Below, piece by piece: positions 7,372 through 15,859 of a stretch of DNA of 64,000 nt (positions are counted from its first letter, which is position 1; every line of letters begins with the position of its first letter). A program made the position numbers and the translations under genes. The notes under the pieces were generated by a model, which was given only the letters and a program-made list of their open reading frames with translations, had not been told where the DNA came from and did no database searches. Origin of the DNA: Brevibacillus brevis (GTDB taxonomy: Bacteria; Bacillota; Bacilli; Brevibacillales; Brevibacillaceae); assembly GCF_031583145.1 (NCBI RefSeq), contig NZ_CP134050.1:2493501-2557500 (forward strand), read 5' to 3'.

Positions 7372-8421
7372 ATGCAAATCAAGGAAATGGCCAAGCGGCT
7401 GCAAATTACCCCGAGAGCGATCTGTTATTATGAAGAAAAAGGGCTGATCCATCCCCAAAAAGCGGATGAATCCGGCTACCGCCAATTTACGGAAGAGGAT
7501 GTATGGCGCTTGCAAACAGTCATCACCTTGCGAGAGGTCGGGATGCCCATTGAAGGGATACGAGAGCTCCTGGAGCGGATGGATGAAGAGCACTCCAGCC
7601 TGCTGTATTACTTGGAGCTGCAGCGATCGTTCATCTACGACCGCTGGGTGGAGCTGAGCAAAGTCATTCAGACGACGGAAGCGATGATCGATCGAGTGAG
7701 GAGCGATCAGGCATTCGATCCCGCAGCATTGTACGAACTGGCAGAAGCCAACAAGAGGCTGCGCCAAACGCGGGACGACTGGGTAGATCGCTGGAACTTC
7801 AACCAGATAGCGGACGTGTACGACGAGCTTGTCACGAGGCGCAAGGATGGGTACAACAAGCACGCGCATTACGACTCGGTGCTGGACGCCGTCGTAGAGG
7901 CAGCCGCTCCAAAGGCAGGCGAGCGCGGATTGGATGCCGGGACGGGAACAGGCAATCTGGCCGGCCGCTTTCTTCGTGCAGGGGTAAACATGAGCGGGTT
8001 TGACCAGTCGCTTGAGATGCTGCGTCAATGCCGGCGCAAATTCCCTGAGGTGGAGACGAAGCTCGGAACGTTTTTCGCCTTTCCGTTTCTGGAAAACCGG
8101 TTTGATTTCGTGGCGAGCAGCTATGCCTTGCACCATTTGACGGATGATCAAAAGCTGTTGGCCCTGATGGAATGCAGGCGGGTCCTGGTGCCTGGCGGGC
8201 GGCTGATCATCGCCGATTTGATGTTTGAGGATCAGCGGCATCGGGAAGCTCGACTGCAGGAATTGAAGGAGGCTGGCGAGGAAGCGGCAGTGAAGCAAAT
8301 CATGCAGGAATACTTTGCGGACCGCTCCCGTCTCCTTCAGGAGCTTGGCGAACTGGGCTTTCGGACGGAAGCGAGGCAGATTACCCCCTACGTCCACTTG
8401 ATTGAGGCTCGTCTTGCGTAG
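7372..8421 (+). CDS. MerR-family regulator fused to a SAM-dependent methyltransferase
   Basis: 349 residues in two parts. Residues 1-70 form a MerR-type winged helix (IKEMAKRLQITPRAICYYEEKGLI, then SGYRQFTEEDV), followed by a long helix (about 75-135) like the MerR dimerisation coil. Residues 140-349 form a class I methyltransferase: LDAGTGTGN near 187-195 is SAM motif I, with downstream VASSYALHHL and VLVPGGRLIIADLMF blocks typical of the UbiE/small-molecule group. In a normal MerR protein the C-terminal part binds the inducer, so here the enzyme domain may sense its substrate or SAM. It is preceded by its own 19-bp-spacer promoter. Target and substrate are unknown; related fusions probably exist in Bacillales. 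Confidence 0.85.
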   Translation: MQIKEMAKRLQITPRAICYYEEKGLIHPQKADESGYRQFTEEDVWRLQTVITLREVGMPIEGIRELLERMDEEHSSLLYYLELQRSFIYDRWVELSKVIQTTEAMIDRVRSDQAFDPAALYELAEANKRLRQTRDDWVDRWNFNQIADVYDELVTRRKDGYNKHAHYDSVLDAVVEAAAPKAGERGLDAGTGTGNLAGRFLRAGVNMSGFDQSLEMLRQCRRKFPEVETKLGTFFAFPFLENRFDFVASSYALHHLTDDQKLLALMECRRVLVPGGRLIIADLMFEDQRHREARLQELKEAGEEAAVKQIMQEYFADRSRLLQELGELGFRTEARQITPYVHLIEARLA

Positions 8422-8512
8422 AACATCTTTTTTGCTTTTGGGCTCATCCCATTGCTGGCACGCGTCTAGCCTTCTGCATAGGCTGTAGCGAGAAGGAAAG
8501 GGGGACTCCGCA

Positions 8513-8617
8513 ATGGGTCTGTTCGACAGTTTTTTTGATCGAGACAACGATGAGCTTCTATGGATTATAATTGTCGTGGTTGTCCTGCTGTTTTTGTTCA
8601 ACGCCGATCGCGACTGA
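8513..8617 (+). CDS. 34-residue single-pass membrane peptide
   Basis: Small ORF encoding MGLFDSFFDRDNDELL, a hydrophobic stretch of 14 residues rich in Ile/Val/Leu (about 17-31), and a short NADRD tail. AAGGAAAGGGGG lies about 7 bases upstream of ATG 8513. The shape (acidic head, one membrane helix) resembles the short membrane peptides made during sporulation in Bacillales (YjcZ-like), but identity at family level is not certain. It is a strong candidate by RBS and codon pattern only. Confidence 0.6.
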   Translation: MGLFDSFFDRDNDELLWIIIVVVVLLFLFNADRD

Positions 8618-8864
8618 GTGAGTTGGTTGGGAAAACTTGGCTTTGCCAAGCCTTTGGCCGCGGCGAAGCCTTCATTGCACGAGAAGGTTTTCGGCATCGT
8701 GTTTCCCTGGCGGCGACCCGCAGGCCAAAAAACAAAAAGCGACCCCATGAACCGGTCGATCACACTACCGAATATGCAGTACGCACTTGCGAGGCCTCTG
8801 AATCCGCGTCCCCAGTTTTGGGTTGATCCCGGAAAGAGGTTTTTTTGTCGTGCGCTGGAACATG
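8618..8864. other. Non-coding gap upstream of the nuclease gene
   Basis: About 250 bases between the 34-residue peptide gene and the promoter region of the nuclease gene. It contains a short hairpin CTTGGC-TTT-GCCAAG (8635-8649). Two open frames cross it but neither has a ribosome binding site or family features. I see no supported gene here. Confidence 0.5.
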
Positions 8865-8918
8865 TTGACCCGGGGACAAACTTCTACTACGCTAAATAAC
8901 GATGCAGCGTAGTAGAAG
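8865..8918 (+). promoter_or_regulatory. Promoter-like region with 13-bp inverted repeat
   Basis: CTTCTACTACGCT (8881-8893) and AGCGTAGTAGAAG (8906-8918) are perfect inverted copies with a 12-nt loop. A possible -35 TTGACC (8865-8870) lies 17 bp before TACGCT (8888-8893), so the left arm would overlap the -10. The right arm ends just before the nuclease RBS. It could be an operator or an RNA hairpin masking the RBS; there is no T-run, so it is not a terminator. Confidence 0.55.
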
Positions 8919-8932
8919 GGAAGGAATTGAGA

Positions 8933-9640
8933 ATGAAACGAATGGCGATGTTCCTGCTCCTGGCCGCATGGCTGGCCGGCGGCTGTTCGTCCACAGGGCA
9001 ACCGCAGGCCAACGGCGAAATGGAGGCGACCATTGCACGGGTGGTCGATGGGGATACGGTGGAATTGTCAACCGGAGAAAAGGTTCGCCTGATCGGTGTG
9101 GATACACCGGAAACGGTCAAGCCGAATCACACCGTGGAGCCATATGGCAAGGAAGCAAGCGATTTTTCCAAGAAGCTGTTGACCGGCCAGACCGTAACAC
9201 TGAAATTCGATGTCGAGCCGTACGATAAATACAAGCGGCTGCTGGCTTACATGTATTTGCAGGACGGAACGTTTGTCAACGAAAAGCTCGTCCGGGAAGG
9301 GTATGCACGGATCATGACCATCCCGCCGAACGTAGCTCATGCCGACCTGTTTTTGGAAGCCGAGAGAGAGGCGAGGGAGAACAATCGAGGGCTCTGGGGG
9401 CTGTCGGCGGAGCAACCGGCGAAGCGGTCGTCTCCCTCGAAGTCGTCCAAGCAACAGCCATCCGGGCCAACCGAGACGTCAGGGCCGGAAGGAAAAACAA
9501 TCAAAGGGAATATCAACGCCAAGGGCGAGAAAATCTATCACGTCCCCGGATCTTCCGGCTATGAGCAGACCAAGGCGGAGATGTGGTTCGCTACGGAGGA
9601 AGAAGCAAAGGCGGCTGGTTTTCGCGCTCCGAAGCGATAA
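8933..9640 (+). CDS. Thermonuclease-family (SNase) lipoprotein
   Basis: 235-residue exported nuclease. A lipoprotein signal ends at LAGGC (Cys18). The staphylococcal nuclease domain covers about residues 28-150: [19 protein letters not shown] (active-site Arg and Glu), the [12 protein letters not shown] block with the second catalytic Arg, and VREGYARI. A low-complexity Ser/Lys/Pro linker (about 158-185) leads to a C-terminal module ([16 protein letters not shown]...[14 protein letters not shown]) common in Bacillus thermonucleases. All expected catalytic residues are present, so it should be an active Ca2+-dependent DNase/RNase on the outer face of the membrane. ATG 8933 is preferred over TTG 8927. 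An inverted repeat lies directly upstream. Confidence 0.9.
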   Translation: MKRMAMFLLLAAWLAGGCSSTGQPQANGEMEATIARVVDGDTVELSTGEKVRLIGVDTPETVKPNHTVEPYGKEASDFSKKLLTGQTVTLKFDVEPYDKYKRLLAYMYLQDGTFVNEKLVREGYARIMTIPPNVAHADLFLEAEREARENNRGLWGLSAEQPAKRSSPSKSSKQQPSGPTETSGPEGKTIKGNINAKGEKIYHVPGSSGYEQTKAEMWFATEEEAKAAGFRAPKR

Positions 9641-9660
9641 GATCAGCAGGCAGAACTGAG

Positions 9661-9709
9661 AGCGTCACAAACCCTCGATTTGCAATGAGAGGGGGTGTGA
9701 CGCTTTTTT
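9661..9709 (+). terminator. Rho-independent terminator
   Basis: AGCGTCACA...TGTGACGCT stem with a nested ACCCTC/GAGGGG pairing, followed by TTTTTT, after the nuclease gene. Confidence 0.9.
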
Positions 9710-9759
9710 GTATGCGGTATTCGTCTGGCTGGAGAGGTGGAACTCCAAAAGGCTTGTTC

Positions 9760-9787
9760 TTTACAACGAACACAAAGCTGTTACAAT
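9760..9787 (+). promoter_or_regulatory. Promoter of the PPTase gene
   Basis: TTTACA (9760-9765), 16-bp spacer, TACAAT (9782-9787). Transcription would start near 9795, which rules out the upstream part of the open frame and places the start codon at or after 9828. Confidence 0.6.
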
Positions 9788-9827
9788 TAAGATAGAAATA
9801 ACTCGATTCAGATTATTCTGGACGGAA

Positions 9828-10577
9828 GTGAGTGGGAAGGTGCGAAATAAAGAACAATCGCAAGCATGGGTCCAGACTGTCTGCTGGGGACAACGCTGCT
9901 TGCCGACAGAAGCGGCCTCGCAGGAAGAGTTTCGCACGGGAGACGAAGTCCACATTTGGTCGGCGACCGTGCCCTCCCATTTTTCCTGCGCTGGGGTGCT
10001 CTCGGCCGAGGAGAATCGTGCCGCAGCGTCTTTTGTCTTCCCCCGGGATCAGCTTCGCTACCGCTTTTCCCACAGCATCCTCCGCCTTCTCTTGTCGGCC
10101 TACGCCTGCTGCGAACCTGCTTCTCTGGCTTTTGGGAAAAACCGCTTCGGAAAGCCGTTTTTACGATCCGAAAACGGCCGAAGTCCCCTTCAGTTCAGCA
10201 TGTCGCATTCCAGGGAAACCGTCTGTGTCGCAATCGCCATGGACCGAGCGATCGGACTCGATATCGAATACGTCGATCCCGTGTTTGCCTGGCCGGAAGT
10301 AGCGGAAGCCGTATTCTCCTGCGATGAGCAGAGGCACCTTGCTGCGCTGCCCCAGCACGAACGGCTATCCGCCTTTTTTCGTCTCTGGACCCAAAAAGAA
10401 GCGTGGCTGAAAGCGGAGGGCACCGGACTTGGCGGTCTCGGACAAACCGGACGCAACGCCATAACGGCCGAAGGTTACCAGCTGCACTCGTTTTTCGATG
10501 AGAACGGATACGCCGGTACCGTTGCGGTCGGCACACCGGTTTCCGCGTTCCGCTTTTTTCAGTATTCATGGGTTTGA
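9828..10577 (+). CDS. Sfp-type 4'-phosphopantetheinyl transferase
   Basis: Transfers phosphopantetheine from CoA to carrier domains of NRPS/PKS enzymes, making them active. Hallmarks: FGKNRFGKPFL, FSMSHS, the metal-binding IGLDIE motif, and FFRLWTQKEAWLKAEGTGL (W-x2-KEA-x2-K-x2-G). The open frame extends to 9708, but a promoter at 9760-9787 makes GTG 9828 (about 249 residues) or GTG 9840 more likely; no strong RBS decides, and conserved homology begins only near VHIWSATVP. It lies 38 bp before the NRPS gene in the same orientation, so the two may be co-transcribed and its natural client is probably that NRPS. The first 30-40 residues are unlike the family and the start is uncertain. Confidence 0.85.
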   Translation: MSGKVRNKEQSQAWVQTVCWGQRCLPTEAASQEEFRTGDEVHIWSATVPSHFSCAGVLSAEENRAAASFVFPRDQLRYRFSHSILRLLLSAYACCEPASLAFGKNRFGKPFLRSENGRSPLQFSMSHSRETVCVAIAMDRAIGLDIEYVDPVFAWPEVAEAVFSCDEQRHLAALPQHERLSAFFRLWTQKEAWLKAEGTGLGGLGQTGRNAITAEGYQLHSFFDENGYAGTVAVGTPVSAFRFFQYSWV

Positions 10578-10615
10578 CAAGGTTGAGAAGGTGCTCAAAA
10601 CAAGGAGGGGCGTAG

Positions 10616-13600
10616 ATGAAAGACTTACTCCTGGAGCAGGGAGACATTGACCATTCGCCAAGTTGGCCGCTCAGCATGGAGCAAGCTCACATTTGGCGGT
10701 ACGTGCAGCCGGAGGCGAGCTCCTCTAGAATGGCAAACCGATACGCCTGGAAGCTGGATGGCCCGTTGGACATCGACGCCCTAGGAAAAAGCGTGGAGGC
10801 GATCGTGAGAAGACACGATGTCTTGCGGGCGTCGTTTCGTGAACGCCAGGGCAAACCCGTGCAAATCATCCGTCCGTATGAACAGGTGGAGGTCGAGGTG
10901 CCCCGGGACGACCTTTGTCACCTGACGCTTCCTCAACAGGAAGCGGAGGTCCGGCGATATTTGGAAGGAGAGTTCCACCCGCCTTTCGATGTGGCCAATG
11001 ACCTTCTCATCCGTCTCCGCTTGCTTGCACTCTCGGATCAAGCCAGCATCTTGTGGATCCAGGTGCATCAGCTCGTGGCGGACGACTGGACGGTGAAGAT
11101 GCTTCTACAGGAACTGATGTTTTTCTATGAGGACGCCTGCCGAGCCGGTCAGCTGCAATGGTCGGACTTTCCTCACTCCTACGGCAGGTCTGTTCAGGGG
11201 GAGGAGACTCGCGTGGAAGACCAGGAAGCTCCCCATTTGGATTATTGGCTGAGCAGGCTGGGGAGCGAGCCGCCTAAACTGGATTTGCCTGCAGACAACC
11301 CGAAAACGCACTCCTCCTATCGAACGAACACCTGCCACGTAGAAATGCCTCTCCCTCTCAAGCGAAAACTCCTTGCCTATTGCAAAAAAGAGAATGTCAG
11401 TCGGTACCTGGTGCTGTTAACTGTGCTGAAGCACATCTTGCACCGCTATAGCAGGGAAGAGGAGATTCGCGTAGGCACACTGGTAGATGGGCGGGATCGG
11501 CAACGGGATCCGGGCGCAGGTGTTTTTGCCAACGTCCTTGTCCTGCAGACCCTTTGGCAAGAAGAACTGACGTTTGCCAACGCGGTACGGATGGTGCAAA
11601 AAACGGTTGCGGAAGCCATGGCCCATCAGGCGGCCCGCTTTCCGAGAGTGGCAGGCAGGCTTGGCTTGGCCAGTACAGGCGGATCTCGCCCCCTGTACCG
11701 GGTCGTGCTGCATCAATCGCCTGCAATCACGCTTCCAAAAATAGCCGGACTGCACGTCACAGAGCTGGATGCCGGCTACAGCCATGAACATGCCGATCTT
11801 GTGCTCAAGCTGTCCGAATCCGCGGGTTCGTGGGGCTGCTCCATCACCTATGCGGCAGACCTGTTCTCCAAGGAGGCGGCAAGCCGTATCGCGGGACATG
11901 TGACGACACTGCTCGCGGGGGCACTGGAAGATCCGGAAGCGAGCCTCTCCTCGCTGCCCATCTTGACGGAAGCGGAGCGGCACCAGCTGCTGTTCGAGTG
12001 GAATCCGGGAAGAGCGGACTACCCTGCGGGTGCAAGTCTCCCCGAGCTATTCGAAGAACAGGTGAGAAAGCATCCGGATGAGGTCGCCTTGCTGTTTGAA
12101 GAGGGAAACATGACGTACCGCGAGCTGGATCGTCGGGCGAACCAGATCGCAGGCGTGCTGCGGGAGAAAAACATCGCTCCCGAACAGCTGGTTGCGGTTT
12201 GTCTCGACCGGTCGCCGGATATGATCGCGAGCTACTTGGCGGTCTGGAAAGCCGGGGGTGCGTATGTACCGATCGATCTGACCTACCCGGCAGAGCGAAT
12301 TGCCTACATGCTCGAAGACGCGAGCGTTTCCTTTGTGATTACGACGGAGGGGTGTGGCAAAGAGCTGCCGCCGGTGGCTGCCACGTGGGTGTACCTCGAT
12401 CGGCTGGCCAAAGAGGCAGACATGATGCCGACCGATTCTTTTTCGAGCAGCCGCCCGGATAGCCTCGCTTACGTCATGTACACGTCGGGCTCTACGGGAA
12501 AGCCCAAAGGCGTCATGATCGAACATCGCGGCATCGTCAGGCTCGTGAAAAACATCGAGTACGCCAGCGTAGGGCCAAACGAGACGTATCTCAATCTTGG
12601 CGCTGTCGCTTTTGACGTTTCCGCCTTTGAGATTTACGGGGCCTTGCTCAATGGAGGGAAACTGGTCATCCTGCCGACGAACAAGCCTACCTTTGCGGAA
12701 ATCGCGAGGACGATCCAGCGCTACGACGTCACCTCCCTGAATGTTACGCCGGATCGGCTGAACATGCTGCTCGAGGATCACTGCGAGGCGCTTTCCGGCT
12801 TGCGGCAAGTGATGCCGGGAGGAGAAGCCTTGCCGGTCTGGCTGGCCCGAAAATGCCTGGAAAAGCTGCCGGTCTGCCGCCTGATCAATTTGTACGGCCC
12901 TACGGAAAACGCGGTAAATACGACGAGCTACCACGTAAAGGCAGTTCCTGCACAGGCAGCCGCGATCCCGATCGGACGCCCGATCGCTGACGATCGACTC
13001 TACATTCTCGATGCCCATATGCAGCCCGTCCCCGTGGGTGTCATCGGGGAACTGTACATGGCGGGAGAGGGAGTGGCCCGGGGGTACCTGAACCGCCCCG
13101 AGCTTACCGCCGAGCGCTTTCCCTTGGATCCCTTCACCTCAAAGACGGGCCAGCGCATGTACAAATCGGGCGATCTCGCACGCTACCTCCCGAACGGAGA
13201 TGTAGAGTTTATCGGCAGGGCGGACGATCAGGTGAAAATCAGAGGGTGCCGGATCGAGCTCGGGGAAATAGAGACCATCGTCGGCCAATATCCGGGAGTG
13301 CGCCAGGCTGTCGCCGGTGTTACAAAGGCGAAAGACGGGACGGCGGGACTTGTCGCCTACGTCGTCATGAACAGCCAGGTCATCTTTGATCAAGTGCAGC
13401 TCCGCGCATACTGCCGCGAAAAGCTCCCGGACTATATGATCCCTACGTTCTTCGTCGAGCTGACGGAAATTCCCGTCACCCCCGTGGGAAAAATCGATCG
13501 AAAAAGACTGCCTGAGCCAACGCCGGCTGTAGGCAAAGAGACATTCACGCCGCCGCGAAACGAGGTGGAAAAAAAGCTGGCCGGCATTTGGGAAACCGTG

Positions 13601-14557
13601 CTGAGTACGGGGCCGATCGGGGTCATGGACAGCTTCTTTCACCTGGGTGGCAATTCGCTGCAGGCCATGCGGATGTTTTCTTCCATCGAAAAAACGTTTC
13701 AAAAGAAACTGGCGGTCTCCTCTGTTTTTCAGGAAGACACGATCGAAAAGCTGGCAAGGCTGTTGACCACTGACGAGCCGGGGAAGAGCGGGAACTCACT
13801 GGTTGCGATCCAGCCGCTCGGCGACCGCCCGCCGCTTTTCTGCGTTCACGGAGGGGGCGGTGAGGTGCTGATTTACGGAGATCTGGCTCGAAAAATGGGG
13901 CAAGAACAGCCGGTCTACGGTCTTCGATACAGCTCAGGCAATTCGCAATCCGTGACAACCGTCGAAGAGATGGCCCGCAAGTACGTTCGGGAAATACGCG
14001 AAGTCCAGCCAAGCGGCCCGTACAGCCTGATCGGTTTTTGTCTCGGGGGCGCGATCGCCTACGAAATGGCGCAGCAGCTGATCGGTGAGGGGGAAGAAGT
14101 CCGGCTGTTGGCCGTACTGAACTTTGCAAGCCCCAACCTGACTCCTTTGACCATGCAGGAAAAAATCGGCCGCAGCCTCAAGCTGATCTTTCTCCTGCCG
14201 CCTGCCGTTCGCTATGCGTTCCTTTGGAAAAAGCTGAAATTTGCGGTAGGGCTTGTCAAACAGACTTTCGACTCCTCCCCGGGCGAGCATGAATCTTTGC
14301 AAGAGCTGGTCCAGGCGGTCGCAAACTACCGGCCACAGCGGTATCCGGGAGACTTGCTGCTAATCCGCGCGGTGACCCAGCTGCGCGAGACGAAGCATCT
14401 CGGCTGGCAAGTGACAGGCACAGGCCATATCGACGAGCATGTAATAGCAGCCGATCACGCCGATTTGCTGAAAGAGCCGCACGTCGACATCCTCATCGGG
14501 GAGGTCAGAAAGCGGCTGCGAGGAGAAAGAATCGAAGATAGAAGAACAGTTGTCTAG
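10616..14557 (+). CDS. Single-module nonribosomal peptide synthetase (C-A-T-TE)
   Basis: 1313 residues. Condensation-like domain (about 10-445): C1 block LSMEQAHIW and RRHDVLRASF are present, but the catalytic HHxxxDG reads HQLVADD at 151-157, so the second His is Gln and the Gly is Asp. Adenylation domain (about 470-960): YTSGSTGKPKG near 621, NLYGPTEN, YKSGDLARYLPNG, GRADDQVKIRG, and PVGKIDRK with the catalytic Lys. By eye the specificity pocket reads about D-V-F-N-V-P-L-V-N-K, which I do not recognise. Carrier domain: LGGNSL with Ser1014. Thioesterase (about 1060-1300): GFCLGG places Cys1142 at the nucleophile position instead of Ser; His near 1281. RBS AGGAGGGG precedes ATG 10616. The product is unknown; the odd C and TE residues make simple chain elongation doubtful. 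Confidence 0.92.
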   Translation: MKDLLLEQGDIDHSPSWPLSMEQAHIWRYVQPEASSSRMANRYAWKLDGPLDIDALGKSVEAIVRRHDVLRASFRERQGKPVQIIRPYEQVEVEVPRDDLCHLTLPQQEAEVRRYLEGEFHPPFDVANDLLIRLRLLALSDQASILWIQVHQLVADDWTVKMLLQELMFFYEDACRAGQLQWSDFPHSYGRSVQGEETRVEDQEAPHLDYWLSRLGSEPPKLDLPADNPKTHSSYRTNTCHVEMPLPLKRKLLAYCKKENVSRYLVLLTVLKHILHRYSREEEIRVGTLVDGRDRQRDPGAGVFANVLVLQTLWQEELTFANAVRMVQKTVAEAMAHQAARFPRVAGRLGLASTGGSRPLYRVVLHQSPAITLPKIAGLHVTELDAGYSHEHADLVLKLSESAGSWGCSITYAADLFSKEAASRIAGHVTTLLAGALEDPEASLSSLPILTEAERHQLLFEWNPGRADYPAGASLPELFEEQVRKHPDEVALLFEEGNMTYRELDRRANQIAGVLREKNIAPEQLVAVCLDRSPDMIASYLAVWKAGGAYVPIDLTYPAERIAYMLEDASVSFVITTEGCGKELPPVAATWVYLDRLAKEADMMPTDSFSSSRPDSLAYVMYTSGSTGKPKGVMIEHRGIVRLVKNIEYASVGPNETYLNLGAVAFDVSAFEIYGALLNGGKLVILPTNKPTFAEIARTIQRYDVTSLNVTPDRLNMLLEDHCEALSGLRQVMPGGEALPVWLARKCLEKLPVCRLINLYGPTENAVNTTSYHVKAVPAQAAAIPIGRPIADDRLYILDAHMQPVPVGVIGELYMAGEGVARGYLNRPELTAERFPLDPFTSKTGQRMYKSGDLARYLPNGDVEFIGRADDQVKIRGCRIELGEIETIVGQYPGVRQAVAGVTKAKDGTAGLVAYVVMNSQVIFDQVQLRAYCREKLPDYMIPTFFVELTEIPVTPVGKIDRKRLPEPTPAVGKETFTPPRNEVEKKLAGIWETVLSTGPIGVMDSFFHLGGNSLQAMRMFSSIEKTFQKKLAVSSVFQEDTIEKLARLLTTDEPGKSGNSLVAIQPLGDRPPLFCVHGGGGEVLIYGDLARKMGQEQPVYGLRYSSGNSQSVTTVEEMARKYVREIREVQPSGPYSLIGFCLGGAIAYEMAQQLIGEGEEVRLLAVLNFASPNLTPLTMQEKIGRSLKLIFLLPPAVRYAFLWKKLKFAVGLVKQTFDSSPGEHESLQELVQAVANYRPQRYPGDLLLIRAVTQLRETKHLGWQVTGTGHIDEHVIAADHADLLKEPHVDILIGEVRKRLRGERIEDRRTVV

Positions 14558-14564
14558 CTGAAAG

Positions 14565-14596
14565 CTGATCTCGCATAGAGCGGGGTCAGTTTTTTC
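14565..14596 (+). terminator. Terminator of the NRPS gene
   Basis: CTGATCTCGC / GCGGGGTCAG stem (14565-14574 and 14580-14589, with G-U pairs) followed by six or more T residues, 8 bp after the NRPS stop codon. It separates the NRPS from cotJ. Confidence 0.8.
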
Positions 14597-14686
14597 GTCA
14601 TCTTTTTTGTGTGTTCGCCCATCACCCCCCACCCAACACCGACATAACGTAATCATGACTAGTCAGATACCTATATTTGGAGGAGG

Positions 14687-14932
14687 ATGTCTGCATTGTA
14701 TTCGCAAACCCGGGTCTATTTCCCATACGTAAGCCCATTCGACCCATGTCCGCCGATCCGCGTGAAAACGTACCAGGTCCCACCCCAGTTGTTTATGGGA
14801 TTCCAACCCGAAAATCTTCCGCAGTATCCGCCTATGGAAGCATTGAGAAGGGGCGTGCTGTGGCCGGCGCTGTTCAGTCCTTACAATCCGGCTCCAGACC
14901 GTGGCGAATGGGGGGATTATGATGAACGCTAA
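14687..14932 (+). CDS. cotJA: Spore coat-associated protein CotJA
   Basis: Proline-rich protein of about 80 residues, first gene of the cotJABC spore coat operon. The FDPCPPIRVKTY and GFQPENLPQ blocks are diagnostic of CotJA. The ATG at 14687 is directly abutted by GGAGGAGG (zero spacing), so translation may really begin at TTG 14696, which lies 9 bases after that site and would give 78 residues. The 3' end overlaps cotJB by 14 bp. In B. subtilis the operon is sigma-E dependent and its products lie in the inner coat. Confidence 0.9.
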   Translation: MSALYSQTRVYFPYVSPFDPCPPIRVKTYQVPPQLFMGFQPENLPQYPPMEALRRGVLWPALFSPYNPAPDRGEWGDYDER

Positions 14933-15200
14933 CCCGAACACCCGACCTGGCGATGAGCGTTATGTAGAAATGCTCACACAGTTGCAGGCGATCGACTTCG
15001 TCCTTGTCGAGCTCAACCTGTATCTCGACACCCATCCGACAGATGTGAATGCGATCGAGCAGTACAACGAGCTTACCCAGCAGCGCTGGAAAATGGCGAA
15101 TGAATTCGAGGCTCTGTACGGCCCGCTGATGAACTTTGGCCACAGCTACTCCGGGTACCCATGGCAATGGAACGATACTCCCTGGCCGTGGCAAGTCTAA
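14919..15200 (+). CDS. cotJB: Spore coat protein CotJB
   Basis: 93-residue acidic protein, second gene of cotJABC. The ORF starts at ATG 14919 (or ATG 14922) after GGGGGGAT and overlaps cotJA. Sequence features match CotJB: a helical N-terminal half (MLTQLQAIDFVLVELNLYLD), then YNELTQQR, and an aromatic C-terminus rich in Trp and Pro. It is required with CotJA and CotJC for assembly of the coat subcomplex in B. subtilis. 28 bp separate it from cotJC. Confidence 0.92.
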   Translation: MMNANPNTRPGDERYVEMLTQLQAIDFVLVELNLYLDTHPTDVNAIEQYNELTQQRWKMANEFEALYGPLMNFGHSYSGYPWQWNDTPWPWQV

Positions 15201-15228
15201 AGAAGGAGAAATGAGGGGTAAATAGACG

Positions 15229-15798
15229 ATGTGGATTTATGAGAAGAAGCTGCAATACCCGGTTCGCGTCGGCAAGTGCGACGTCAGAATGGCCAAATAT
15301 TTGATAGAACAGTATGGCGGGGCAGACGGCGAGCTGGCTGCGGCGCTGCGCTACCTGAATCAGCGGTATACCATTCCGGACAAAGTCATCGGGCTGCTGA
15401 CGGATATCGGCACGGAAGAATTCGCCCATCTCGAGATGATCGCGACAATGGTGTACAAATTGACCAAGGATGCGACCGTTGAGGAGCTCAAGGCTGCCGG
15501 TCTGGGCGATCACTACGCCAACCACGACCGCGCCCTGTTTTACGAAAATGCCAGTGGGGTACCGTTCACTGCCACTTATATCCAGGCAAAAGGCGATCCT
15601 ATCGCCGACTTGTATGAGGACATTGCGGCGGAGGAAAAGGCCCGCGCGACATATCAATGGCTGATCGACATGACGGACGATGTGGATATTCAAGATACGC
15701 TCAAGTTTTTGCGGGAGCGCGAAGTGGTGCATTCCCAGCGCTTCCGGGAAGCTGTGGAGATATTGAAAGAAGAGCAGGGAAGAAAGAAGTTTTTCTAG
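15229..15798 (+). CDS. cotJC: Spore coat protein CotJC, manganese catalase family
   Basis: 189-residue four-helix-bundle protein of the Mn-catalase family. Metal-ligand type residues are visible in TEEFAHLEMI (Glu/His near 64-70), EEKARATYQ (near 134) and EREVVHSQRF (near 160-170). In B. subtilis CotJC is the third product of the operon and sits in the spore coat; Mn-catalase activity in decomposing peroxide is family inference. The only nearby RBS-like sequence is GAGGGG about 10 bases upstream of ATG 15229. No terminator follows closely. Confidence 0.92.
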   Translation: MWIYEKKLQYPVRVGKCDVRMAKYLIEQYGGADGELAAALRYLNQRYTIPDKVIGLLTDIGTEEFAHLEMIATMVYKLTKDATVEELKAAGLGDHYANHDRALFYENASGVPFTATYIQAKGDPIADLYEDIAAEEKARATYQWLIDMTDDVDIQDTLKFLREREVVHSQRFREAVEILKEEQGRKKFF

Positions 15799-15859
15799 AA
15801 TGAAGGGCCTTCCATTCGGGAACACTGGGGTATGACTGAATCTGGAAAGGAGTGCCCCG

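Noticed and set aside
7303..8763. 486-codon minus-strand open frame opposite the MerR-methyltransferase gene
   Set aside because: Mirror of a real gene in GC-rich DNA. It has no domain features, no RBS, and lies over a promoter and a terminator.
8618..8899. Open frame beginning GTG right after the 34-residue peptide
   Set aside because: No RBS, composition unlike neighbours, and it overlaps the inverted repeat and the likely promoter of the nuclease gene.
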